From contig CAAFQR010000064.1 of the NCBI GenBank assembly GCA_900765165.1, forward strand, positions 1 through 22,436: 22,436 nt of DNA, read 5' to 3'. Each line of letters opens with the position of its first letter. The first letter of the stretch is position 1. The notes below the pieces were generated by a model, which was not told the DNA's origin, searched no databases, and saw only the letters and a list, made by a program, of their open reading frames with translations. The position numbers and the translations under genes were made by a program. Of the stretch, positions 1-6,869 are shown piece by piece. The stretch is from Veillonellaceae bacterium. GTDB lineage: Bacteria > Bacillota > Negativicutes > Veillonellales > Veillonellaceae.

Positions 1-264
1 AAAGACTGGATTTATAAAGGCTACCAGCTTACCGGCTTCTCCAATGGCGAAGAAGTACCAGGTGAAATAAGAAACGGCCACATGCTGCCATTCCATGTAA
101 TGGACGCCTTACAAAATGCCGGTGCTACCATCAGCAACGGCGCACCGGGTGCATCCTATGTAGTTGTAGACCGCGAAGTTATCACCGCACAAAACCCTTC
201 GTCAGCTGTAGACCTCGGGAAAGCTATATTGAAGCGGTTACAATCGACTGATAGAGCATCTTAA
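1..264 (+). CDS. DJ-1/PfpI-family protein (class I glutamine amidotransferase-like), 3' end only
   Basis: The reading frame is open from base 1 to the TAA at 262-264, so this is the last 87 residues of a gene that starts outside the window. The visible part contains TGFSNGEE, then LPFHVMDALQNAGA, then VVVDREVITAQNPSSAVDLG. This order matches the C-terminal half of DJ-1/PfpI/Hsp31-type proteins, where a 'VVVDgnlitGQNPaSs' strand precedes the last helix. The family includes glyoxalase/deglycase-like stress proteins and putative amidases. The nucleophilic cysteine would lie upstream of the window, so catalytic competence cannot be judged. It is convergent with the recombinase on the other strand and is followed by a fold-back terminator at 311-384. 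The family call is fairly sure; the exact activity is unknown. Confidence 0.78.
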   Translation, partial: KDWIYKGYQLTGFSNGEEVPGEIRNGHMLPFHVMDALQNAGATISNGAPGASYVVVDREVITAQNPSSAVDLGKAILKRLQSTDRAS

Positions 265-272
265 ATTTGCTT

Positions 273-428
273 TGATTTTTGTCACATTTCGTGGCCACTG
301 ACAACACATCGCACCTTTTGAATTAAGTTCCGAAAACTACGCTGATGCAATGTTTTCTCCACTTAAATTCAAAAGGTGCTTTTTCGTTTGTTACGTCATT
401 GTGCTCCGCGAAATGTGACATAAAATCA
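273..428. repeat. Nested fold-back element A (outer and inner inverted repeats)
   Basis: The outer arms are 273-291 and 409-428. They share a perfect 12-bp core, TGTCACATTTCG with its complement, and extend outward with one bulged base. The inner arms are 311-328 and 361-379 (18 bp, one bulge). The terminal loop is about 32 nt (329-360). The inner arm pair followed by TTTTT (380-384) is a terminator for the gene ending at 264. The outer arms lie outside the terminator and have no obvious role. Elements at 705-865 and 6506-6658 have the same geometry with different sequences. Confidence 0.75.
311..384 (+). terminator. Rho-independent terminator of the DJ-1-family gene
   Basis: The arms GCACCTTTTGAATTAAGT (311-328) and its near-perfect complement (361-379) are followed by five T residues. 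It begins 47 nt after the stop codon. The 32-nt loop is longer than usual for an intrinsic terminator. Confidence 0.6.
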
Positions 429-704
429 GTGCGTATACTGGATACTCCATATCAGTTGATTGTAACTGCGCTGTCATTTATAGCTAAATTCCTCGGTTTC
501 AGCTGATCGAGAGCGTTTTGGCTAGTGACTTAGGGAAAAAACATGAACACAGTGCCCAGGATGTTTTTCTCCCCAAAGTTATAATCCTGTTAAGCACGAT
601 TTTAAAAGCCCCAAAGCTAAGAAGTGCGGCCGAAGGCTCACGAAGATGCGAACCATGTGGTATGTTATTAGGCCTGTCAGGTTCTGATAAAGCGCCATGA
701 GGAA
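429..704. other. Gene-free stretch between two fold-back elements
   Basis: I see no convincing gene here. Short open frames on both strands lack ribosome binding sites and run into the fold-back arms. The only local structure noticed is an imperfect hairpin around 533-573 (GGGAAAAAACAT against ATGTTTTTCTCCC) and a direct repeat CCCCAAAG at 571-578 and about 609-616. It could be remnant DNA of the element that brought the recombinase, but nothing shows that directly. Confidence 0.4.
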
Positions 705-865
705 ATAGCCAAGTATAGGCATGGATAGCTGTAATTAAGGTATATAAAGCGAAAAATGGAACAAGCAAGCTGTGAACCAACCATTGGTGAAACCGAAGGG
801 AGGAAACAGCTTGCTTGTTCCATTTGCTATATATAATTAGTACAGTAATGCCTATACTTGGCTAT
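705..865. repeat. Nested fold-back element B next to the recombinase
   Basis: The outer arms are a perfect 18-bp inverted repeat, ATAGCCAAGTATAGGCAT at 705-722 with its complement at 848-865. The inner arms are 741-772 and about 807-835. Their ATGGAACAAGCAAGCTG core is perfectly paired, with an AT-rich extension. The terminal loop is about 34 nt. Read on the minus strand, the inner hairpin is followed by TTTTTCGCTTT, so it can terminate the recombinase transcript, whose stop is about 70 nt away. Confidence 0.75.
750..823 (-). terminator. Probable terminator of the tyrosine recombinase gene
   Basis: The 17-bp perfect arms at 757-772 and 807-823 (read on the minus strand) are followed by a T-rich stretch (TTTTTCG). 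It lies just downstream of the recombinase stop codon at 936. It is the inner hairpin of fold-back element B. Confidence 0.55.
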
Positions 866-935
866 GACAACGCGCAAAGCAGGCCTGACAGACCTAAAAC
901 ATACCCGGGTCGTTCTTGTGAACCCAGCCGCACGC

Positions 936-1931
936 TTAGCGCGACTTCTTGAAAATCGTATTAACAGGATTATCAACGAACTTGTTTGCTTCGTTAATAT
1001 ATCTTCGCACCATATTGACGCTATGATGCCGTGTCTGCCGCATAATGTTACGTTCTTCGGCACCATAGGCCGCCGCCGTAGTAGCAAAGCCGTGACGCAA
1101 GCTGTGAGCGCCATACATGGCCGGATCTAAGCCGATGGCTTCGGCATATTTTTTAACAATTTCGGCAATGGCTTTATCGCTAATGGCCGATTTGCGAATG
1201 CCCATATTTTTCGTAAAACCTCTAAAAATTGGACCTTCCTTAATACCAGAACCCTTGAGCCATGCCTTAAGGGCCCTTACAGCGCAAAATTCGCGATTTT
1301 CGATGAAAGGTATAGCCACAACAGCGCCTTGACCTTCCTGGTCCGCTTTAGACGACGCTACGAAGATCTCCATGCCTTGGACCGAGAACGTAATATCCGA
1401 AACGGTGAGCGCGCTTATTTCACTACGACGAAAAGCGCCCATAAAGCCAACCAGCAGAATCGCTTTGTCGCGCAACTTCTGAATTTCCGGCATAGCAATG
1501 CTATCCATGTACTCAAAAATATCCTCTAAATCGTCGAGCAAAATAGGAGTCTTGCCTTGCTGATAGGTGCCCTTAAGGCGCCGAATACCGCGCAGCGCTT
1601 GTTTGACAATAGGCGCCATACAAGGATTAGTAGGCGTACCGGACGCGTTAAAATTTTCGGAAATGGCACTAATGCGACGCGAAATCGTGTTAGCCTTCGC
1701 ATAATCAGCCAAATCATTAATATAGTTAACGATAGTTTCAGGCGTGGCCGGAAAATACGGCACCTTGTTATACGTGCACCAGTCAACGAAGTCATCCCAA
1801 TCAGACTCGTACGCATCGATAGTGTTTTCCGCCTTAGACAGCAAAATACTTTGCTTAGCCTTGAGGGATAACCGGTGACTCGACATGAGCGCTTGGTTAT
1901 TGCGGAGATAAAAGTGCTTAGAATCAGCCAT
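936..1931 (-). CDS. Tyrosine recombinase / site-specific integrase
   Basis: A 331-residue protein with both halves of the family. The N-terminal SAM-like core-binding domain (about residues 30-120) includes TIDAYESDWDDFVDWC and TISRRISAISENF. The catalytic domain (about 125-320) shows the expected residues: Arg168 in GAFRRSE, Lys195 in the SSKAD hairpin, His276 and Arg279 in HSLRHGFAT, His302 in RHHSVNM and nucleophile Tyr311 in VRRYINEA. All six catalytic positions are present, so it should be active. The start has a good site (AAGAAGGTGG) about 10 nt upstream. It stands alone, with no excisionase, relaxase or phage gene in reach. It follows the thiE terminator and is bordered downstream by fold-back element B. 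The HSLRxGFATTAA type occurs in plasmid and integrative-element recombinases. A Xer-like resolvase acting on the adjacent palindrome (1963-1999) is an alternative, and its substrate is unknown. Confidence 0.92.
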   Translation of the reverse strand: MADSKHFYLRNNQALMSSHRLSLKAKQSILLSKAENTIDAYESDWDDFVDWCTYNKVPYFPATPETIVNYINDLADYAKANTISRRISAISENFNASGTPTNPCMAPIVKQALRGIRRLKGTYQQGKTPILLDDLEDIFEYMDSIAMPEIQKLRDKAILLVGFMGAFRRSEISALTVSDITFSVQGMEIFVASSKADQEGQGAVVAIPFIENREFCAVRALKAWLKGSGIKEGPIFRGFTKNMGIRKSAISDKAIAEIVKKYAEAIGLDPAMYGAHSLRHGFATTAAAYGAEERNIMRQTRHHSVNMVRRYINEANKFVDNPVNTIFKKSR

Positions 1932-1962
1932 AACTGTGAAACCACCTTCTTTTTAACATAAA

Positions 1963-1999
1963 AATTACTTCCGATAATATATCGTTATCGGAAGTAATT
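1963..1999 (-). terminator. 15-bp perfect palindrome: thiE terminator and/or recombinase crossover-like site
   Basis: The arms AATTACTTCCGATAA (1963-1977) and its exact complement (1985-1999) flank a 7-nt centre (TATATCG). On the minus strand the hairpin starts 8 nt after the thiE stop and is followed by TTTTT, so it serves as an intrinsic terminator. The same bases also look like a recombinase core site, with 11-bp arms ACTTCCGATAA/TTATCGGAAGT around a 7-bp centre, immediately upstream of a tyrosine recombinase gene. See the findings. Confidence 0.65.
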
Positions 2000-2007
2000 G
2001 TATCATA

Positions 2008-2655
2008 TCATATGAATTTGTACAAGTCCAGCAAAGCTTTAACGGCTTTCGTTGTATCCTTTGCTTGGGTTATTGCTGAAATAACTGCCAAACCATCGGC
2101 ACCGGACTGGATTACATCATAACCATCTTCAGCACTGATACCACCGATAGCTACGATTGGCAGCTGACCGGCAACCTTACGAACATCTAACACACCGGCA
2201 ATACCGATAGCTTCCTTAGCGTCTGATTTGGAACCTGTCGGAAATACCGGACCAACGCCAATATAATCAACGCCGGTTAAATCCGATTTTGCATACTCAG
2301 CCGGATCATGAATGGACAAGCCTAATATCTTATCAGGACCAATCTGCTTACGAACCTGTGCAGGCGATCCATCGTCCTGGCCGATATGAACACCGTCGGC
2401 GTTTATTTCAACAGCTAACTGTACGTCATCGTTCACGATAAACGGAACCTTATAGGTCTTGCACAGCGCCTGAACGCGTTTAGCTAATTCCAGCTTAGCA
2501 CCACCGGTCTTTGTGTTCTCGCCTTTTTCACGAAACTGGAACATCGTAATCCCTGCTTTTAACGCAGTTTCAACGGTTTTTACGAATTTTTCCGTGTCGT
2601 GGTCGCAATCCTGCGTGCCGCACACCAAATACACATGTAAGTCTGAAGCTTTCAT
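2008..2655 (-). CDS. thiE: Thiamine-phosphate synthase ThiE
   Basis: ThiE joins HMP pyrophosphate and HET phosphate to make thiamine phosphate in the cytosol. The single TIM-barrel domain is complete, about 215 residues, the usual family length. Motifs in order: TMFQFREKGE (phosphate/substrate-binding strand), VPFIVNDDVQLA, ADGVHIGQDD, LGLSIHD, DYIGVGPVFPTGSK and IVAIGGIS (phosphate-binding loop). Two ATG codons 10-12 nt further upstream (to 2667) are in frame. I prefer the ATG at 2655 because the AAAGG site (2668-2672) touches the first ATG, is 3 nt from the second and 12 nt from this one; the spacing to this one is slightly long, so the start is uncertain. It is the last gene of the thiD-thiM-thiE series, 43-55 nt after thiM, and ends at a terminator. 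Confidence 0.95.
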   Translation of the reverse strand: MKASDLHVYLVCGTQDCDHDTEKFVKTVETALKAGITMFQFREKGENTKTGGAKLELAKRVQALCKTYKVPFIVNDDVQLAVEINADGVHIGQDDGSPAQVRKQIGPDKILGLSIHDPAEYAKSDLTGVDYIGVGPVFPTGSKSDAKEAIGIAGVLDVRKVAGQLPIVAIGGISAEDGYDVIQSGADGLAVISAITQAKDTTKAVKALLDLYKFI

Positions 2656-2710
2656 ATTACTCATCATCCTTTGAAAATATTCTCGGCGGTTGAAATTACT
2701 ATAACATCAA

Positions 2711-3499
2711 TCAGCCTTCAATATCATTGTACTCGTCTAGGAGTTCATCGTCAACTGCTGCCAATTCGTCGATGAAATTAACTGCATAGGTGCCAGGTCC
2801 TTGTTCGTAATCGATGCTTTCGGCCAATTCGCCAGCTAGGTTATACGCCTTTATGCCATCAACGGCAGCCTGGAACGGATCGTCTGGATTAACGCCGATA
2901 AAGGCTGCTAGAACGCCGCCTAACAAGCAACCGGTACCAACGACCATAGGCATCATAGCTGAGCCGCCATCGATAGATACGGTGCGTTCACCATCGGATA
3001 CGCCGTCGATTTCACCGGTTACGACAACTGGAATGCCAAATTCTATAGAAGCTGCTTTAGCCAGTTCTGCCGTGTTCGCAGTGCCTACACTATCTACGCC
3101 CTTAGAATCAATAGATGCGCCCACTAAAGCGCCGATTTCACCGGCATTACCGCGCAGCAAAGCGAACTTATAGTGCGTCAATAGCTCCTTCGCTACTGTC
3201 ATACGGAACGCGGACGCACCGCACGCTACCGGGTCTAATACGGCTGGTACGCCTAAGCGATTGGCAATCTCCATGGCATCCTTGTAAAGCTGACGCGTCG
3301 TCTGATCCGCTGTGCCAATATTCACCAGCAATGCCGACGCATATTTTAACAAATCTTCCAAGTCTTCCTTGCAAGCGCTCATAGCAGGCGAAGCGCCAAT
3401 AGCAATGAGCCCATTAGCGGTAAAATTCTTAACCACATCGTTGGTCAAGCAGATTACCAGCGGATTTTTAGCCCGTAAATTCTTAATTACTTCAGACAT
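2711..3499 (-). CDS. thiM: Hydroxyethylthiazole kinase ThiM
   Basis: ThiM phosphorylates the thiazole alcohol so that it can be reused for thiamine; it is a salvage enzyme. The 262-residue length is typical. Family motifs are visible: NDVVKNFTANGLIAIGASPAM near the N-terminus (residues about 20-40; the substrate site), VPAVLDPVACGAS in the middle, LLRGNAGEIGAL, VVVTGEIDGVSDG, and VVGTGCLLGG (about 188-197) with the conserved glycines and cysteine. The C-terminus is acidic. AGAGGAAG precedes the ATG and overlaps the end of thiD, 11 nt away, so the two genes are probably translationally coupled. Confidence 0.96.
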   Translation of the reverse strand: MSEVIKNLRAKNPLVICLTNDVVKNFTANGLIAIGASPAMSACKEDLEDLLKYASALLVNIGTADQTTRQLYKDAMEIANRLGVPAVLDPVACGASAFRMTVAKELLTHYKFALLRGNAGEIGALVGASIDSKGVDSVGTANTAELAKAASIEFGIPVVVTGEIDGVSDGERTVSIDGGSAMMPMVVGTGCLLGGVLAAFIGVNPDDPFQAAVDGIKAYNLAGELAESIDYEQGPGTYAVNFIDELAAVDDELLDEYNDIEG

Positions 3500-3510
3500 A
3501 GTACTTCCTC

Positions 3511-4299
3511 TTAATCTTTATATGCTACGTGATTAACCGGACCGTGGCCTTTGCCTAATTCCGGATTTTCGCGGATAGCCGTGCTGATGAACTGCTTGCC
3601 TACATAAACAGCGTCTTCAATGCTCTTGCCCTTTGCCAATTCGGCAGTGATAACCGCTGAGAATGTGCAGCCGGTGCCGTGCGTATTTTCCGTCGCATAA
3701 CGCGGGCTCGTGTACGTCTTCACTGCTTCGCCTTGAATATACAAGTAATCCGTAGCGTCCTTGCCGATGTGGCCGCCCTTAATGATAACGGCTTTCGGTC
3801 CCATTTCCTTTAAAATAATCTTTGCCGCCCGTTCTACGTCGGCTTCGGTTTCGATGTTAAAGCCTACTAAGAACTGTGCTTCCGGAACGTTCGGCGTTAC
3901 CAACGTAGCCTTCGCCATCAATTCCGTCTTCAAATGCTCGCGTGCCGCTTCGTCAATCAAGCAATCGCCGCTGGTAGCGACCATTACCGGATCCATAACG
4001 TAGGGCACCTTCCCCGTAATATACGGGCTGATAGCGCGCATCATTTCAACATTGGCAATCATGCCCGTCTTAATCGCCTGCGGTGGAATATCGTCGAACA
4101 CGCATTTCAACTGGTCCTTTAAAATCGGCAGGTCGATGTTCTGAATCGACGTTACGCCCGTCGTATTCTGGGCCACAACCGACGTCACTACCGCCATGCC
4201 ATAGACGCCGCGTGCCTGAAATGATTTCAAATCCGCCATAATTCCGGCGCCGCCACTTGGATCGGTACCGGCAATCGTCAGTGCAGTTGCTAATTTCAT
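3511..4299 (-). CDS. thiD: Hydroxymethylpyrimidine (phosphomethylpyrimidine) kinase ThiD
   Basis: ThiD phosphorylates HMP and HMP-phosphate to the pyrophosphate that ThiE uses. This ribokinase-like protein has 262 residues, the normal size. Motifs: LTIAGTDPSGGAGIMADLKSF at the N-terminus (substrate pocket), IKTGMIAN, MDPVMVATSGD, VTPNVPEA, VIIKGGH and the C-terminal anion hole NTHGTGCTFSA. The ATG has AAGGAG 8 nt upstream, and this site overlaps the stop codon of the preceding secreted-protein gene (12-nt gap). Thiamine genes of this kind are often riboswitch-controlled, but no TPP riboswitch is visible upstream. No thiC is present in the window. Together thiD, thiM and thiE suit salvage of HMP and HET. 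Confidence 0.96.
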   Translation of the reverse strand: MKLATALTIAGTDPSGGAGIMADLKSFQARGVYGMAVVTSVVAQNTTGVTSIQNIDLPILKDQLKCVFDDIPPQAIKTGMIANVEMMRAISPYITGKVPYVMDPVMVATSGDCLIDEAAREHLKTELMAKATLVTPNVPEAQFLVGFNIETEADVERAAKIILKEMGPKAVIIKGGHIGKDATDYLYIQGEAVKTYTSPRYATENTHGTGCTFSAVITAELAKGKSIEDAVYVGKQFISTAIRENPELGKGHGPVNHVAYKD

Positions 4300-4311
4300 A
4301 AGAAAACTCCT

Positions 4312-5814
4312 TTAAATCTTCGGCATGCTATACAAGCTGCTCAAAACCTTCGCCATATACGTGTCTTTTACCGTGTATGCTAACAACGCGTCGCGATACG
4401 TAGCAACCGCCGTAGCCTCGGTGTTCTTGTAGAACCATTCAGCCATGTAATAGCCGTTCGCCGTCGGCACTACAACGGCCATAAAGCTCGGGAATCCAGC
4501 GGTCTGGCTGTCTCCGGTCAACGTTGTGCCTTCCACAAAATAGCCGGTGCCACCATTGCTATACACGTTTTCGAAGCTGGTTAAATTAGCATCCTTAGCC
4601 AGTGCCTGCAACGCTGCGCCTGCAGCCGTCTTGTAATCTACCGGCGAAGCACTTACAGTAACCTTCTTCAAGCGATAAACGCCTGTAGCATCGCTAAACG
4701 TCTTCGACGTGCTGTCGCCAACGCCCGTATCCGTCAAGCCCAACGACGGCAAGAAGAACGAACCTTTATCTACCGTTATAACCTGTACGCCCTTAGCCAG
4801 CGCTGCGTTCCCGTGAAATGACGGTACTAAACCGTTCGTCCAAGTACGTAACACGTCGGACTTATCGCTTTCACCAGACATGATGTTGCCGAACGTACCA
4901 CGATACGACGACGTAGCCGAATCACCAGGAATAATACCACTTACGGTGTACGAATAGAAATTGTAACGATTATAAAACGCTGCATCCCAGTTGCTACCAA
5001 CCATGCCCGGAATCATGAACTTACCGGCGCGTGGATTCGTTACCGGCGCTACATCCTTCGCCATAATATCGCGCAACTGCGCATCCGAAATATCATTGTA
5101 GCCCTTGTCTACATACGGCAAAATACCCATAGACAACATGGACTGTTCAGCCGGCTTCAACTGCTACTGCGTAATGGAATACGTGATATTCGAGCCATTT
5201 TCAATGGCGAACATCTGATGACCATCCTTGCCATCAATATACTGGATACCATCCAAATGACCAGGCAACTTAACAACCAAGCCGTTGTGGCCATAATTGA
5301 GCGTTACATATGTATCCGAATACCACGCATACTGACCTGCTGCTACCGCTGCCAGGCCAGCCTGCGCCGCCGGATCCGTTGCATTCGTCGTGCCCGTAGC
5401 CGTATTCGTGAATACGCCATTATTCACCGTGATACCCATCTTGCTGATCGGACGACCTACATACACACTATTAGCATCAAAACCAGACACATACCCAGGT
5501 ACCTTCGTCAACTGCTGCGCATACGTAGCCGCCGACGCCGTAGCCGTACGACCAATAGCACTGGCCAAACCAGCAGCATCACTACTGCTAGCCGTCACAC
5601 CAACACCATTGCCGCCAAGCAAACCACTGCCGGCCTTAAAACCATTGCTAGACCCATTAGCTGCCGCATTCGGAGCCGTCGCCGTAATCGCCGCTGCTAC
5701 CGAATCATTGGCCGTCGTTGCATTCGGCGCTGCCTGAACCGTACCAAACACACCAGACACACCAAACGTCAACGCCGCCGCTGCTCCTAAAGCCAACAAA
5801 TATTTCGAACTCAT
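4312..5814 (-). pseudogene. Secreted protein of unknown function, interrupted by an in-frame TAG
   Basis: One continuous reading frame of 500 sense or interrupting codons is broken only by a TAG at 5164-5166 (codon 217), between two CAG codons. The ATG at 5814 (MSSKYLL) has GGAAGGG 9 nt upstream; an upstream TTG at 5832 is less likely. The first 29 residues are a signal peptide (short basic start, hydrophobic LLALGAAAALTFGVSGVFG, cleavage after VQA). Residues about 30-105 are rich in Ala, Ser, Thr, Gly and Asn, like a linker or surface-exposed region. The rest, including 282 codons after the TAG, looks like a folded aromatic-rich extracellular domain (for example YNRYNFYSYTVSG). I do not recognise the family. 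Without readthrough only a 216-residue fragment is made. It is the first gene of the unit that continues into thiD, 12 nt later. The lack of any other stop suggests a recent nonsense mutation, a readthrough codon or a sequence error. Confidence 0.75.
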
Positions 5815-5877
5815 CAAATCATTCCCTTCCAAAACGGATAAGAAAATTTATTAATATCCAAAAGTATCTATGTATAT

Positions 5878-5905
5878 ATCATACCATACAGCACCGTGAA
5901 ATAAA
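5878..5905 (-). promoter_or_regulatory. Candidate promoter of the secreted protein-thiDME unit
   Basis: On the minus strand TATGAT (5878-5883) is preceded by TG one base before it, an extended -10, with TTTATT 16 nt further upstream. It lies about 65 nt before the chosen ATG. No TPP-riboswitch signature (such as CTGAGA or ACCTGAT blocks) is seen between it and the gene. Confidence 0.45.
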
Positions 5906-6010
5906 ACTACCTATCAAACTTATCAATGAAGTAATCCAGTGCCCAAATATAATGCAAAATTTCGCCTTAGCGCCCCTAAAACAGCCCCTACTACAACTTA
6001 TACCTACATC

Positions 6011-6054
6011 AAACAAAAACTCCTCAAGCGCGGCCTGAAAGGCCTAAATTGAAG
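6011..6054 (-). terminator. Intrinsic terminator ending an unassigned minus-strand transcript
   Basis: On the minus strand CTTCAA pairs with TTGAGG (6049-6054 with 6022-6027), enclosing a GGCCT-TTC-AGGCC hairpin (6032-6044). A T-rich tract, TTTTTGTTTG (6010-6019), follows. There is no protein gene between it and glnA, whose own terminator is about 690 nt upstream, so it suggests that a non-coding RNA is transcribed through 6060-6500. Confidence 0.5.
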
Positions 6055-6505
6055 CATGGTAAGATACTAAGAGCCTATCACTACTCCGCAGATGCGGCCA
6101 CAAAGTGGCCTAGACTGCGGAACCACCAAAGTACCTAGCCGTAAATTCTACTAGTAAATCGTAATCTTACGACGACCCAAATCTAGCTAAAAATAGTACC
6201 AAGCCGTACATTCCCCTCTCTCCCCAAAAGTTTTGGAGAGCAAAATCACGCAGAGCTACACAGCGGAATAGGCGCATAATCGTCAAGGCGTATTGATACC
6301 GGCAGAGCTCAGGTAGGATCAGCCGTAACGCAAGATCATCTGGCTAAGTGAACATCATTGCCAGCGGAAGCCGTAAATACCTAATACGCAGTATGATGCA
6401 TGGCGCGAACTCAGCTATCAAGTGCCATGACGCTGTGATGCGCGTGCTATAGCTGCTAGGTCGTATGTACTGGCAGGGCCAGACAGGCTCTCATACTGGC
6501 CGCTT
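6055..6505 (-). ncRNA. Candidate large structured non-coding RNA
   Basis: This block of about 450 nt has no open frame of note on either strand, yet it is full of paired elements. CCGCAG/CTGCGG encloses GGCCAC-AAA-GTGGCC (6086-6120). CTCTCC-AAAA pairs with TTTTGGAGAG (6216-6240). CATGGC pairs with GCCATG (about 6399-6428) and CAGCTAT with ATAGCTG (6412-6455). There are also GGCC-rich pairs near 6478-6501. The heptamer TACGGCT occurs four times on the minus strand (6137-6143, 6202-6208, 6321-6327, 6369-6375), and two of these lie in an 18-nt repeat (6131-6148 and 6196-6213, 16 of 18 identical). A terminator on the minus strand follows at 6011-6054. The strand is inferred from that terminator. 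I saw no tmRNA, RNase P RNA or SRP RNA signature. Class unknown; decayed DNA with chance palindromes cannot be excluded. Confidence 0.45.
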
Positions 6506-6658
6506 AGTAATTACCATTTCAAAGAGGCTCTAAATGTAGATAAACGTAGAAAAGTTGTCACCATGTTGTTCCGAAGACCTTGCGTTAGCGACAGTCGAGG
6601 AGCGACATGGTGACAACTTTTGCGTATCATAAGTTAAACCTTTGAAATGGTAATTACT
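6506..6658. repeat. Nested fold-back element C
   Basis: The outer arms are a perfect 19-bp inverted repeat, AGTAATTACCATTTCAAAG at 6506-6524 with its complement at 6640-6658. The inner arms are a perfect 17-bp inverted repeat, AAAAGTTGTCACCATGT, at 6605-6621 (minus) and 6550-6566. The terminal loop is 38 nt (6567-6604). The inner hairpin starts with A4 and ends with T4, so it can act as a terminator on either strand. Its loop begins GTTCCGAAGAC, close to GTTCCGAAAAC in element A. Confidence 0.8.
6626..6653 (-). promoter_or_regulatory. Candidate promoter inside fold-back element C
   Basis: On the minus strand TTACCA (6648-6653), 16 nt and TATGAT (6626-6631) form a plausible sigma-70-type promoter. 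The -35 box lies in the outer arm. Transcription would start at the inner hairpin, which has a T4 tract after it, so it could give a short RNA or the 5' part of the RNA proposed at 6055-6505. Confidence 0.3.
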
Positions 6659-6729
6659 GAGGCCAACGGAGATACTCACTGGCCCTCCCAGTCCTTCGAA
6701 TATTGCTCTATGAAGCGCATCACAAAGAA

Positions 6730-6758
6730 ATGGCACCCCTCATAGCGAGGAGTGCCAT
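6730..6758 (-). terminator. glnA terminator
   Basis: The arms ATGGCACYCCTC (12 nt, one mismatch) at 6747-6758 and 6730-6741 have a 5-nt loop. On the minus strand the hairpin is followed by TTTCTTTGT. It starts about 110 nt after the glutamine synthetase stop codon. Confidence 0.7.
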
Positions 6759-6869
6759 GCATCATACGTTACGTATTATATTTATGCCCGAGCTGGCAAT
6801 CATTTCACAGACAGAAACCTATCGTTACATTGGAACTACCATGCTCTGCTGGTGCAATACGACTGACGA

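Noticed and set aside
499..780. Minus-strand open frame of 93 codons
   Set aside because: It starts at a TTG inside the loop of fold-back element B, has no ribosome site, and its product shows no family features.
273..865. Integron attC sites or a CRISPR array
   Set aside because: The fold-backs lack the GTTRRRY core ends of attC. There are no regularly spaced direct repeats with spacers, and the recombinase lacks evidence of an IntI-type extra domain.
5218..5790. Plus-strand open frame of 190 codons opposite the secreted-protein gene
   Set aside because: Its Arg/Ile/Thr-rich product is the typical shadow of an Ala/Gly-rich gene on the other strand.
5833..6010. TPP riboswitch before the thiamine unit
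   Set aside because: None of the conserved blocks is visible on the minus strand, and the leader from the predicted start is too short.
6055..6505. tmRNA, RNase P RNA or SRP RNA
   Set aside because: I looked for their best-known core motifs (for example GAGGAAAGTCC) on both strands and found none; the block is reported only as an unclassified candidate.
273..6658. Retron non-coding RNA for the fold-back elements
   Set aside because: No reverse transcriptase gene is present in the window.
6530..6736. Minus-strand open frame of 68 codons across element C
   Set aside because: It runs through both arms of the inverted repeats, has no plausible ribosome site and no recognisable protein features.
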